The notes under the pieces are model-generated. The model was not told the DNA's origin. It ran no database searches and was given only the letters and a program-made list of their open reading frames with translations. Position numbers and translations under genes: made by a program. A stretch of DNA of 64,000 nt from Pogostemon cablin (Eukaryota; Streptophyta; Magnoliopsida; Lamiales; Lamiaceae). Position 1 is the first letter of the stretch. Each line of letters begins with the position of its first letter. Location: positions 38,782,088 to 38,846,087 of the forward strand of contig CM042955.1 in assembly GCA_023678885.1 (NCBI GenBank), written 5' to 3'. Positions 10,625-22,932 of the stretch are shown in pieces.

Positions 10625-11956
10625 TTTTTCAGGTTTTCTTTGGTTTCCTCCGATTCATCTTGTCTCCATTCTTCTTTTTATCTTTACAGGTTGGGTTGTG
10701 ATTCATGCGTGAGTGGAATGTATAAGTGATATCTTGTATGATTGATTGGGTATGAGCTTATTGATTTTGTGCATTCATATGTTCATGTGTTAATTTCTAT
10801 TGATGAAAAGCATGTATAATTTGATAAGTATATTGAATTCTTGTGGAATTGATCTTAATTATGTGCTATGAGGAGTACTTAGGATTCTATTTACCTATGT
10901 GAGGATTTGAGCCTTGATAATCACGCTTGATCATGATTGTATTATTCTTGAGAGGATCATTCATATGAACGTATTCTAGAACTTGGCTTGGAGTCTTGTG
11001 TGAGACTTATGATTGATAAATTGTTAGGACATGATCTTAGGCCAGTATTTTGTGATTAAGTTACTTAGCCAAATTTTATCTTTCCTAATGATCTTATTAA
11101 CCTTTGGATGCCTGTTGAGCTGTTAAAGCTTTTTCTTTGGTAGTCGAAGTAAATAATCTTATAACCCTTTACTTGAGCCTTGATTGACCTATTCATTGGT
11201 AGAGAGAGTTGAGGTGAGTAAGTGTTGCGAGAAGAAAAAGGAAGATAGAATATGATTGGATGAAAAGAATATGGTTAAATCTTGTTTAGGGATAGTGCCC
11301 GAAACTGGTACCCCGATTGTTTTTATACATGGTGCATGAAGTTTAGCAGCTGATGGCTTATACATGAGAAGAAGGGTAGTGCCTAAAACCGGTACTCGAA
11401 TTGTCTAAAGAGATGATGTTGATGCACGGAAAAGAAGGAAAATTCATGAGAAGAAGAGGAGAAGTTGGAGGAGATATTGCAGCAAGAAGAAGAATTCAAG
11501 AACCTCCAAGGTAACTCTCTACTAGTGTCTTAAGTTACTTATCTAAGTCCAAATTTTCCTACCTTTTTCCAAAGAGCCAACATTACAACCCAAAAGCAAG
11601 TCCTTTGTGATCCTAGTGAAGAGTTGATTATAAGTTGATTTTTGAGACATTTGCCAAGCTTATGGTTACGCATGAATATGGATTAATATGAGTGTTTATA
11701 TTTAGCTATATAGTGCCTCACGTACTTGAGTGAAAGAGAATAAATACTAATCTTGTGAGCTAGATTACTTAGTACTCCGAATGGTGTGTGATTGGATTGG
11801 TTTTGCATGAGTGATATATATGAAGAAATTAATACTTGTTTGATTTAATGAAGTTGCATGTGTGATATGTATTGTACTTGATCTTGGTGAATTATACACG
11901 ACTCATGTGGTTTGAATTTGTTGCCTCAGGACGAGCAACATGTAAGTTTGGGGGTT
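10625..11956 (+). other. 3' noncoding region of element C with polypurine tract
   Basis: No ORF. A phrase of about 35 bp occurs twice, TAGTGCCCGAAACTGGTACC (about 11290) and TAGTGCCTAAAACCGGTACT (about 11370). The segment ends in the polypurine tract GTAAGTTTGGGGGTT (11942-11956) directly before the 3' LTR. Confidence 0.65.
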
Positions 11957-12345
11957 TGATGAGTATGTAAATTCACAAGTTTGGCATCATGTTTTGTGCT
12001 AGTTTTGGAGAGTTTTGAGGTGGAAATAGGTGGAAAACCTATATTTATTGTGAATTAGCATGAATCAAGTGTTAGTGGAGCTATTTAAGTGGTTTTCATA
12101 GCAAAATCGGAGTGGGAGTGCAAAGAATTGAAGAGACGAAGTTGAGACCACACGAACCGCCAAGGAGAGAGGTGGGTTCGACCTGTTGGAGGAGGGTTCG
12201 ACCTCTCCAGTAGGTCGTTCAGCATTGAAAGAGTGCAGGAGGAGGGTTCGACCACGACTCAAGGGGTTCGACCTGTTCATCAGATCGAACCATGGTCGAA
12301 CCAGTTCGCGAAAAGTGTGATTCGACCACGACGTTGGAGTTCGAC

Positions 12346-12612
12346 CTGACAGTTGGTCGAACCAGGAGCAGAAATTGTCCAGTGGTGCGGTTCGACCTGT
12401 GGTTCGACCAAAGAGGGAGTGGTTCGACCTGTACTAGAAGTCGAACCAAGTGCAGAATACTTCTAGTAGGTGGATTCGACCTGTGGTTCGACCTGCGGCC
12501 AGTGGTTCGACCTGTTTGCTGAGGTCAAACCGTCATGCGGGAACTTATCTTATCCGGATTTTCGAGGCCAAAACGTGTGGGATCACTTGAAAAGCCCATT
12601 CCAAGTGATTAC
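12346..12612 (+). repeat. Left copy of a 267/278-bp duplication flanking copia E
   Basis: It starts CTGACAGTTGG and ends GTGATTAC. It matches 20741-21018 with about six substitutions and an 11-bp gap. Both copies share variants absent from the 5' LTR (GAGGTCAAACCGTCATGCGG), so one was copied from the other in place. Confidence 0.8.
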
Positions 12613-13813
12613 TGTTGGATTGTATACTAAAAGTCTAGCTTTAGTATGAACAATGTTATAACAATATTTGAAATGAGAATCATTGATCAAATGATTGCAT
12701 CTTATAATTTATTTTATATGCATGATGCAATAGTCCATTTACTTTATACTGTAGATAATATGTTGTGCGACAACACGCGGAAGATCATATTATCGGTTTC
12801 CTTATAAAGTATACACAGATGCTCACAACTGAGATAGACGGGGACTCTCTATCGGTATGGTTGTAGTGTGGTTTGGTATTAGCTTGTCTTGGCTATAGAA
12901 TCACATTAGTGCACTTGTGTGTATTGAGTAGGACCACCTGAGATCGTTCGACTTATACTGACTTATAGAAGAACTTGATCTCTGTTATTATGGAAGTTCG
13001 TGCTCTTAATCCCTATACAATAACCTCGACACGTAGGGCAGTATGTATTTCTTTGATTCATCAATGGGTGAGATTTATAAGTATTAAATCAACAAACTCG
13101 GTGAGTTGGGAAGTAGTGCTGTATCTATGGTGTGCTGTTGATTGTAGAAGGAATCCATGTTCGTCATAGGTTGATGATGTCCCCTTGAGGAGCTCATAAG
13201 GTTTATCATGTAAATCTTGCAAGTGGATTAATTTCCGGCATGATAAAAAGGTTGAGTGGTACTACTCTCGGATGAGATATTAATTAATTTGAGTTGTCAG
13301 TAACTTAATTAATTAATGGACATTGAATATCTTAAACATGGGGAGACTATCGCACTTATAATAAGAAGGAGCCCAGAACATAATTTGGGATTGGACGGGT
13401 AGTGCAATAATAATATTTTAGTGGACTATATTATTATTATTGGATTTAATTAAAAGCTTTGGGCTAAGCTTGGTTAATTAAATTCAATTGAGGCCCAGCC
13501 CAATTTCTCCTCCTGGTCCCTGCAGTAGCCCTTATAAATAAGTTATCTCAGTTCCTGTTAACCCTAATTCAGTGCCTCATTTGACAGTTAGAAAGAACAG
13601 GAGCAGATTGAGAGAATCCTGCGGATTGTTGCCCACACAACAGCAGGATTCAACTTGGGACATACTGCAGAAGATTGAGAGGTGGTTCTCTGCAACGGAT
13701 CAACCTCTACATCAACCCAGAAGTACGGTAAACAAGATTTAATTGCTTCCGCTGTTTATTGTTTGCCTGTTTACTAACGATTACGTTTGAGCCACAAGAT
13801 CCAATTGCCAACA
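12613..13813 (+). repeat. 5' LTR of copia E
   Basis: It starts TGTTGGATTGTATACTAAAA and ends CAATTGCCAACA, 1201 bp. A TATA box TATAAATA lies at about 13533-13540. Confidence 0.87.
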
Positions 13814-13815
13814 AT

Positions 13816-13827
13816 TGGTATCAGAGC
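13816..13827 (+). promoter_or_regulatory. Primer-binding site of copia E (tRNA-iMet)
   Basis: TGGTATCAGAGC, 2 nt after the LTR end, the standard plant copia primer site. Confidence 0.88.
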
Positions 13828-13959
13828 GTTGGTTTCGTGGTAAAACATGAGTCGTTTGATATTGATTATGTGATTATGTGTAATAATCTGATTATAATCG
13901 ACTGTTCTTTTAAGGGGTTTTTGGTATTATTTTATTAAAAAAAAAAACCCTATTGCTGT

Positions 13960-15060
13960 GTGTGTTTATTACTCTTTGAACGAGAAACACGATACACACA
14001 CGGTTGCACCCTGCCTTCGACGCGAAGCTGTTGGCGGAGACTGGCGCTGATGGAGTCGAGAAATCCGGGAGGTCAACGACAGGGTAAGCGTGAACGAGGC
14101 ACTCGATTCACAGCGGTCAGGAGGCAATCCCGAGCAGGTCCTCTGTCTGTTTCGAGCGTATCGTCTGCCAGTTTTGAGCGGGGCAACTGTGGGTTCAAGG
14201 CGAGTCCCTTGTTGGCCAAGCCAAGGGCGACACTCCAGTCGATCGAGTCCTCCATGGATGCATGGGCGTGATGCTCCAGCGATATAGATGGTGTCGCCGT
14301 GGACTGGTGATGACTAATCTGTACACGACAATCGCGGCGATGAGCGATTGACTATGGGGATGCGACGGACGTGGACAGTGACAAACGTGGGTGAGTCGAC
14401 TGAAGCTTTCGGGCGTGTTGATGGCGGTTCCCAGGAGAGTTTTCTATAGCTCCCGAGCGGGTCCATGTTTATCCTAACCCAGTCCTCTGTAGTTTTCGGG
14501 CGCGTCTTTCCCTACATCTGATCAGCGAAGCAGTAGTGACGCATTCCGGTGGTCCTTGCTACAGAATTCTGCTGTCCACGATCAGCGGGAGCTGCTGGGT
14601 GGAAGGTCTGGAAGCGGGTGATGGCGGACATGAGAGCGGCGATCCCAGCCCGTGACTTTCGTCGGCGATGGGCGCTGCGGACTGGTGGTCTGGGCAGTGT
14701 CTCATGAATCGCTGGTAGCCCGGTCGTGTTTGGTCTTTCCCGAACGGTGGCGCTCGTGGCTTTCTGTCGGCGGGAGCGCTGATGGCAGTGGTCAGCGGGA
14801 ACACTGTTGCGAGCGGTGAGCGGCGGCAGGTGGCTGGCGACGTGCGCTGGAAGGCGGCTTGATGCCGTAACGCTGTGGGCAGGTCCGTCGGCTGCAGCGG
14901 CGCATAGATGCTCCGGTGATTGCTCTGTCAGGAAGCAAAAAGGCGGCTGTTGTTCTAGGGCAGGAGTGTTGTGCGTAGGCTGTACCACATGGGCCTTGAT
15001 TTTAATTGATTTGGGCTGCATGTTTGGGCACATATGGGCTGGTGGTTTATTAAAGGGCCC
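13960..15060 (+). other. GC-rich leader of copia E
   Basis: About 1.1 kb clearly richer in G+C than everything around it, located between the primer site and gag. Frames up to 173 codons are open on both strands but show no domain and no copia gag motif; high GC alone lowers stop density. Element F has a GC-rich segment at the same place (45750-47130). The remainder to 15600 is AT-rich with repeated TGGGCC words. Confidence 0.6.
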
Positions 15061-15604
15061 AATTCAGTAATTAATAAAGGGCTGCTCATTTTATTTAATT
15101 TGGTTTTGGGCCTAGGTTGTTTTTATTAATTCAGCTGTATTTAGGGCCCAATTTTAATTAAATGGTAATGGGCTGCTGGGCCAATATTAATTGCTGGTTT
15201 TAATTAATTGTGGGATTGATGTTGGGCCAAGGCTAAATATTGGGCTAGACCTTAATGTTGAAATTGGCAGGGTAAATGGGCTTAATTATTTTATTAATTG
15301 GCTGCTCATTTTATGTTAATAATGTTTGGGTCAGCTGGGCCTATTTAATTGATCCAACATTTTAAGCAATTAATTAATGTTATATAACTGATTAATTGAT
15401 TTAATTGTCAATTATTGTTGTATATGTGACAGACATGTTCTATGTGATTTATTTATTTAAATTGCTGTTAATAGAAGCATGTCTAAGATGTATATTTTAT
15501 TTATGAAATATTATATGCATGTTTAAAACCCTCGGTATTAAATAACTAAGTGGGAGAGGGGATTGGTAATAAATTCCCGCGGCCTCCATTATTGGTTTGT
15601 AAGT

Positions 15605-15937
15605 GATGTGAGTAAACTTGCGTGTTGGCATAGGCCTTCCTCCCTAACGGATGAGTTTATTCACGGATCACTGGTACAGACTTCATAAATAATTATTGTT
15701 TGTAATGTGGCACATAAACTTGCGTGTTGGCATAGGCCTTCCTCCCTAACGGATGAGTTTGCGTGCGGTACACTGGTACAAACTTATAATTGATGATTGT
15801 AGGAAGCTACCCGAGCGCGTGTGTACTTCTCCAACTGTAAAGCACATAAGCTTGCGCAGTGGACTTGGGATCAAATAATGGTGTACACTTAGGTGTAAAT
15901 AATTAGTATCCTCCCCAACGGAGTCACTGCTATTATT
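15605..15937 (+). repeat. Tandem noncoding repeats in copia E
   Basis: Two units about 103 bp apart (around 15613 and 15716) share AAACTTGCGTGTTGGCATAG, the phrase CCTTCCTCCCTAACGGATGA, and a following CACTGGTAC. A third, diverged phrase TCCTCCCCAACGGAGTCACT is at about 15911. Diverged copies occur at the same place in F (45270-45452). Confidence 0.75.
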
Positions 15938-16259
15938 TGCATGGCTAAAGAGTAACCGACTATTAATTATTTTGTCATAAAGTTAGGTTGACAAATGAAA
16001 TTAATGGGTAAAACCTTCTCTTGTAAATGTTCGGGTTTGTAAACGTCCACACTAACGTGGCTTGCAGACTCACGGTGCTTGAGATGTCGGTGAATTTTAT
16101 TTTATATTGTTTTGAGGGAAACAATATAAAAGGATAAAATTCGAAGTTTTGATCAGTAAATTTAATCGTGATTCTCTGTATTTCGAATAGTTTTAGTCTC
16201 ACTAATTGTTAACTAAAAGACATTATATTTACTCGTCCATATTAAATGATTAGAAAAGA

Positions 16260-19200
16260 ATCTTGGTTTTGAAAATTACTGCTTAAGAAAATACATGTGT
16301 GTTCTCTCAAAGGACGGCTCATGATGCCTATTAAAGTCTCTAGTGAAGAGATGAGAGGTTCATAGAAATATGATGGTCTCATGTAACTCTTCGGATACTT
16401 GAGTAAATTAAAAGGCAGAAGATCATGGTTAAATTGATGAATTAATTGGAAAAGCTTGGAATAGAAATTGAAAGGGAAACCTAGATCAATTTATTCTTCA
16501 TAATTTGCCGGGATGTTTTGATCAAGTTCTACCTGAAATACGAGAGGTTGTATATGGTGGGAAACTTCTGACAAAACATGCGGCAAAAGAAAGCCATTTT
16601 CATCATGATGTGAACTAGTTTAATATCTTATTTACTAATAGTTTAAACATGATTAGTGATGGCATCTACTGGCACGAACTGTGTAGATACAGGAATCACT
16701 AAATGTTTATCACTAAGTAAGGATAAGATTGTTATTGACATGGGTAAAACTACAAATGTAGTGGCTATTGCAGTGGGAGATGTTTATTTATCTAATGATA
16801 AGAATAAACGATTGTTTATGAGAAATTGTCTTTACGTATGTTTCATAGAAAGAATTTGATTTCGGTTTCTATGCATTAACGGATGGATACTTCATTTCAT
16901 TTAAATGACATGGTCATAGTAATGAGGAATGAGGCTATAATCCGTTAAAGTACGTTGGTGGATAATATGTAAACTCTTGAATCATGTACATCCCACAGAT
17001 GTAATAAATAGTAATTAAATAATGCATCTTCTAATATAAGTAAGAGAAAGGAACCTTCGGAAATGAACTAAACATACATTTGGCGTCTATGACTAATTCA
17101 TTTTACTTAAGTAGGATTCAAAAGTTGATAGCCGATAGACCGTAAGGTTTATCTGAAGTGGAAACTATCGGACTTGCGAGTTTTGCTTGGAAGTAAAAAT
17201 GATTAGCTGCCTTTTCAAGGCTGTGGGGAGTAGAGCCAAAGATATATATGTTGGAATTAGTTCATTCTGATTCAAGCGAACCTAATATTATCCAGGCGAG
17301 AGGTGGTTATGAATATTCAAAGATTATTCTGGGAACCGATATATTTATTTGATGCACTGCATGTCTAAGTTCTTGGATTAATTCAAGAATTGTAAGGCTG
17401 GTACAGTGAGAGTCATGGAAAATATATCGCATCATTACGATTCAATCGTGATGATGAAGACCTCTTAGGATAGTTAGGAACTAATAATCAGAAGTTGAGA
17501 TTAAATCTCAAGTTGACTACACCGGGCATGCCCCAGCTGAATGGTGTGGTGAGTAGAAGGGATAAGGCTCTTATGGTTATGATTAGATAGATGATGAATT
17601 ATTTGGAATAATTAAATTCATTTTATGGATATACCCTAGATACAGTAATTCGTGAAACATTTGTCTGTATATGGGATATCCTAGAAAAATGGAGAGTGAT
17701 TTATTTAGTCCAAAAGATCGAAGGGTGATTGTCAACACAAACACTAGATTTTTTTGGAAAAGGACTATGTAATAAATCACAAGCCCATGTATAAGTTGTT
17801 CTAAAGGAAGTGAGAGGAAAACACTAAGTATAAGTACCAAGTGTACAAGAGGATATACCACAAGGTAAACTGCATCGCGTGTCACGTCTGATACACAATT
17901 ACATGTAGTGCCTTGTCGTAGTGGGAGGGTTGTATGACAACCCATAAATATATGTTTTGGGAGAGTCATGAGACTTGATCCCTAGTGAATATGGTATTGT
18001 CCCACGGATACGACGTAGCACTACAAGATGAAAATGCGGAATCTTAGTAAGTTGCAATGCATGTTGAAATAGAATCTACGGATTCTATATTAAGTCTGGG
18101 AACTTGTATGACCACTAAATGGTGTAAAAGCCATTGCAAGGGTCAAAGGAAATAAAAGAGGATCATACAGAAAGGTGAAAATCTTGGAAGCAAAGCTTGT
18201 TGCGAAAAGATGTACTCAGAAAGAAATGGTTCGATTATGAGGAAACATGTTCGCTGGTAGCTATGCTTAAATTGATCCGGATTCTTTTATTTATTGCTGC
18301 TCATATTAAACTATGAGGGACAGCAAATAGATGTCAAGACAGCTTTCCTGATTGGAAGTCTTGAGGAAAACATCTATGTGAAGCAACCAGAGTAATTCAT
18401 TGCAAAGTACTAATAGCATTTTGATAGTAAGCTTAAAAATGTCCAGCGATGGACTAAAAGCAAGCTTTGAGATCGTGAAGCATCTGTTTTGATTAGGTAA
18501 TCCAGTGGCATGGATTTAAATCAATGAGCGGATGTGTCTTGTGTGTTGTAAAGAGTGACGGAAACGTGGTGGTGTTTCTTGTACTATACGTAGATAGTAT
18601 CTTGCTCATTGGAGACAATGAAAGAGTATTATCGGGCGCATGGGTATGGTTCATAAAGCGGTAGTGATGAAGGACTTAAGAAAAGCAAAATACATCCTTT
18701 TGATCACGGTAATACGGATCACAAGAAAGGATGTTATGCTTATCTCAAGTTTCATAAATGATACAGTCCATACTCGTTTAGCATGTGAATTTATCTTTGT
18801 GAATGTGTCTTTGAGATACAAAAAGAAGATAAAGTAGATGAAAGCGGTTCCTTATGCTTCGGCGAATAAGGAAGCTTAATCTAAGGAATGCTATGAACGA
18901 AGTTTGATATCTGTTTTGCTGAATGCAAGAACAGTGGGTATCAACGTAATCCGGAATAAGAATGATGAACTGTGGTAAGACATATATGAAGTGCCTGAGA
19001 AGGACTGGAAATCATATATAGACTTACTGAGCAGATTCACTGCTTCTTGTGGATTACGGAGATTCGGATTTTTTAATCAGATTGAACAGTAGTAAATTCT
19101 CCTCAAAGGTTATGTGTTTAATCTTAGGAAGTAGAGTCAAAATGTGGAGGAGTGTTATATAGAAATATATTTCAGACTCCAGATTCCATCATGGAAAGAT

Positions 19201-19420
19201 GATAAATTGGAGCCTATGAGGCAGCCAAAGTATCTATATGACTCTAGAAACTTCAAGATGGAATTTGAAGTGTTTCTAAGTTTGCCCAAGGTAATCACAA
19301 TTTACATTGTTGATATTGGTGCAGTTGCAAACTTGAAGGAATCACGAGTCCATAAGGCAATTAAACACATGGAGCGCAAGTACCACCTGTTACGAGAAAT
19401 CGTATGATGAGGGGAAGGTT
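16260..19420 (+). pseudogene. Decayed gag-pol of copia E
   Basis: The order of fragments is copia-like: gag remnant (LDQFILHNLPGCFD, about 16480), protease-to-integrase junction (NKRLFMRNCLYV, about 16800), integrase (LVHSDSS-like and RGGYEYS-like remnants about 17250-17320, then PQLNGVV about 17530), RT (VKTAFLIGSLEENIYVKQPE about 18330; LYVDSILLIGDN about 18580, with the second Asp of YVDD replaced by Ser) and RNase H (KESRVHKAIKHMERKYHLL about 19340). Stops and frameshifts occur throughout; the longest open piece is under 130 codons. Several lesions are shared with F. Confidence 0.83.
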
Positions 19421-19569
19421 GTTGTCACCTAGATTGCATCGGATGATGACCTAGTAAACTATTTACAAGGACCTTAAGGCGAGAGCTTTTAATGATCGTG
19501 TAGTGGTAGTAGGAATCAGATGTATGGCAGAATCCATGACAGCATAGTCTTTTAGTATAAGTGGGAGAT

Positions 19570-20740
19570 TGTTGGATTGTATACTAAAAGTCTAGCTTTA
19601 GTATGAACAATGTTATAACAATATTTGAAATGAGAATCATTGATCAAATGATTGCATCTTATAATTTATTTTATATGCATGATGCAATAGTCCATTTACT
19701 TTATACTGTAGATAATATGTTGTGCGACAACACGCGGAAGATCATATTATCGATTTCCTTATAAAGTATAAACAGATGCTCACAACTGAGATAGACGGGG
19801 ACTCTCTATCGGTATGGTTGTAGTGTAGTTTGGTATTAGCTTGTCTTGGCTATAGAATCACATTAGTGCACTTGTGTGTATTGAGTAGGACCGCCTGAGA
19901 TCATTCGACTTATACTGACTTATAGAAGAACTTGATCTCTGTTATTATGGAAGTTCGTGCTCTTAATCCCTATACAATAACCTCGACACGTAGGGCAGTA
20001 TGTATTTCTTTGATTCATCAATGGGTGAGATTTATAAGTATTAAATCAACAAACTCGGTGAGTTGGGAAGTAGTGCTGTATCTATGGTGTGCTGTTGATT
20101 GTAGAAGGAATCCATGTCCGTCATAGGTTGATGATGTCCCCTTGAGGAGCTCATAAGGTTTATCATGTAAATCTTGCAAGTGGATTAATTTCCGGCATGA
20201 TAAAAAGGTTGAGTGGTACTACTCTCGGATGAGATATTAATTAATTTGAGTTGTCAGTAACTTAATTAATTAATGGACATTGAATATCTTAAACATGGGG
20301 AGACTATCGGACTTATAATAAGAAGGAGTCCAGAATATAATTTGGGATTGGACGGGTAGTGCAATAATAATATTTTAGTGGACTATATTATTATTATTGG
20401 ATTTAATTAAAAGCTTTGGGCTAAGCTTGGTTAATTAAATTCAATTGAGGCCCAGCCCAGTTTCTCCTCCTGGTCCCTGCAGTAGCCCTTATAAATAAGT
20501 TATCTCAGTTCCTGTTAACCCTAAGTCAGTGCCTCATTTGACAGTTAGAAAGAACAGGAGCAGATTGAGAGAATCCTGCGGATTGTTGCCCACACAACAG
20601 CAGGATTCAACTTGGGACATACTGCAGAAGATTGAGAGGTGGTTCTCTGCAATGGATCAACCTCTACATCAACCCAGAAGTACGGTAAACAAGATTTAAT
20701 TGCTTCCGCTGTTTATTGTTTGCCTGTTTACTAACGATTA
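19570..20740 (+). repeat. 3' LTR of copia E, truncated
   Basis: It is preceded by the polypurine tract AAGTGGGAGAT. It follows the 5' LTR closely to ACTAACGATTA and then stops, missing the final GTTTGAGCC...CCAACA part. Confidence 0.87.
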
Positions 20741-21018
20741 CTGACAGTTGGTCGAACCAGGAGCAGAAATTGTCCAGTGGTGCGGTTTGACCTATGGTTC
20801 GACCAAAGAGGGAGTGGTTCGACCTGTACTAGAAGTCGAACCAAGTGCAGAATACTTCTAGTAGGTGGGTTCGACCTGTGGTTCGACCTGCGGCCAGTGG
20901 TTCGACCTGTTTGCTGAGGTCAAACCGTCATGCGGGAACTTACCTTATCCGGATTTTCGCGGCCAAAACGCGTGGGATCACTTGAAAAGCCCATTCCAAG
21001 CCCTAGAGATGTGATTAC
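20741..21018 (+). repeat. Right copy of the 267/278-bp duplication flanking copia E
   Basis: See 12346-12612. This copy keeps CCCTAGAGATG, which is missing from the left copy. Confidence 0.8.
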
Positions 21019-21187
21019 AAGTATAAAAGGAGGCTCATGCAGTCAAGGAAGACGTCCAAACACCAACAACATAATACAAGAGAGTTTAGAGAGCATAAGA
21101 TCGTGAAGCGCAAGAGGAGATTAGGAGAGCTGTGACAGAGGTTCAGCTGGAGATTTAAGTAAGATTGATCCATCTAACCATGATTGT

Positions 21188-22762
21188 TGAACTTAGTCTC
21201 AATTTTGGTACAAATTGATAAGAGTAAGCGTACTCTATCGTTGTGTGTAGACGTGGTGACCAAGTGCAAAATTTTTAATATCGAACCCAAGGGAGAAAGT
21301 GATGTATCCGTATTCGAAAGATGTTTCACTCTAGAAGGACTAATCAATAAAAGGAGGGAGATGATTAACACTACAATCTACCTAAGAAAGCAATTAAAGG
21401 ATAGAAAATATACACATGTAATGGAAGATGAATGACGGTGAGATGGATGAAGTAACAATCCAAAGAGGTGCAAGGCTAACCACATTCAAGATTAAGGATA
21501 TTACATGTACTTGTTAAATTTAAATGGCAAATATCAATGACAATTGAAATAGAAGCAATCACAAATGTTCCCCTAATCCCTATGGCCAAGGTGATTAGGT
21601 TCTCAACTCATTACAAGTTTATAGCACAAAAGATTGTCCCTTACACTCAATTCCCTCAAGGGTACTATGATTATAAGATTGGTTCTTCTCACTCAATTAA
21701 TAACCTACTTAGATCCATTAACTAAGTGTCCCAATAGGAGTGTTCAAAGTATACAAAGATGCTACCACATACTTCACATACTAACATACAAAATTCATAT
21801 TATAACATGATTCAATCAAATCCCTAAGCACAATATCGGAATGATCATCCTAACATCATAAATAGTGATTTCAATCACACACATCATAATACAAATAAAG
21901 TGAATCATAAATCATGTAGGAAATTCCATATATCATATCAAAATACCATTAAAATCCAACAAATCCACAAAGCCCTAATCCATCTTGTGGCTAGCCTCAC
22001 TAGAGGTCTAGCCAACAATAAACATTATGAAAACATCCATAAAATGCTTACATGCATCCATTGTTTCAACACAAGTCAAAAATACTACAAATGAAAAGTA
22101 AAATATCTTCCCTTCTTGAGGTAGGTTGGATATCTTCCTTCACTTGTAAGATCCAAATCTCAATCCTCTATCCTCAATAGCTTGGTGATGAAAGATTGAA
22201 AAAAATGGAGTTGATGGATGGTGAGATGGTGGATGGATGATGATGAAGGTGTAAATTGTATAGAATAGTGTGTGTAGTGTGTTCTTGAAAACTCCCCTTG
22301 CCAAAATCTCGATTTTTCTGGTGCAAATGGTGTAATTGGGGGTATTTATACCCCCTGAAGAAGTCTGGAAGTCGCACTTGAGTTTTGACACTTTTGCATA
22401 AAAACACGCCCGTGTTTTTATGCATCTGCCCGTGTTTTCTTGTAAAATTTTAGCTCTCTGTACATTTCTTGCACTTCTGAATAGACAACACTTTTCTGAA
22501 TAGTGTTGTCTTTTCTGTGTTGTCTTTGGTTCGTTCTCCCTCGTTTTAACTCCGAATTGAGATCCGCTTTTTCCTACATCTTCCTCTTCACCTCTAGAAT
22601 TCATTTATACCTGAAAATTACACAAATTCCACCAAAGTACAAATTCTCCAAATATTTACAAATATCGCGCAATCTAGGACACATAAACACTCAAACTAAG
22701 CATAATTGTATGGAACCATGCTATAATTGGACCCTAAATTCATGTGATTTCTACACTCATCA
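21188..22762 (-). repeat. 3' LTR of element B
   Basis: On the + strand it runs from TGAACTTAGTCTC to CACTCATCA. The minus-strand TATA box TATAAATA is at 22343-22350. Upstream of it (22400-22438) are two copies of the CGCCCGTGTTTT word, one in an AAAACACG...CGTGTTTT dyad. The polypurine tract (22763-22781, minus) abuts it. Short frames in it are not genes. Confidence 0.88.
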
Positions 22763-22932
22763 ACCCCCCAAACTTAAAGTATTGTTCGTCCCCGAACAAC
22801 GAAGAAAAGAAAAAGAACATGAGGGTAGAAATTGAGTGAATTGGAGAATGGATCAAAGAAATAGTATAATCATTTTCAACTACTCAATCAAATCAAACCA
22901 CATGACTTAAACATAAGAATTGACCTATCATT

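Larger units (their letters stand above)
12613..20740 (+). mobile_element. Ty1/copia element E, pol decayed, 3' LTR truncated
   Basis: 5' LTR 12613-13813, internal 13814-19569, 3' LTR 19570-20740. The primer site TGGTATCAGAGC (13816-13827) fits initiator tRNA-Met. The internal region holds a GC-rich leader, tandem noncoding repeats and a heavily broken gag-pol in the copia order protease, integrase, RT, RNase H. The 3' LTR lacks the last 30 bp or so of the 5' LTR and joins element C sequence at ACGATTA|CTGACAG. The LTRs differ at roughly 1%, so insertion is recent although the coding region is dead. F (40265-48669) is a relative. Lineage within copia not assigned. Confidence 0.83.

Noticed and set aside
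12975..13169. 64-codon frame also present at 19932-20126
   Set aside because: Identical position in both LTRs of copia E; no similarity to a known protein.
14512..15033. 173-codon minus-strand frame in copia E leader
   Set aside because: GC-rich sequence has few stops; low-complexity peptide on the strand opposite to the element, no homolog position in F.
22140..22604. 154-codon minus-strand frame, also at 35088-35552
   Set aside because: It lies in both LTRs of element B across the TATA region; duplicated LTR sequence, not a gene.
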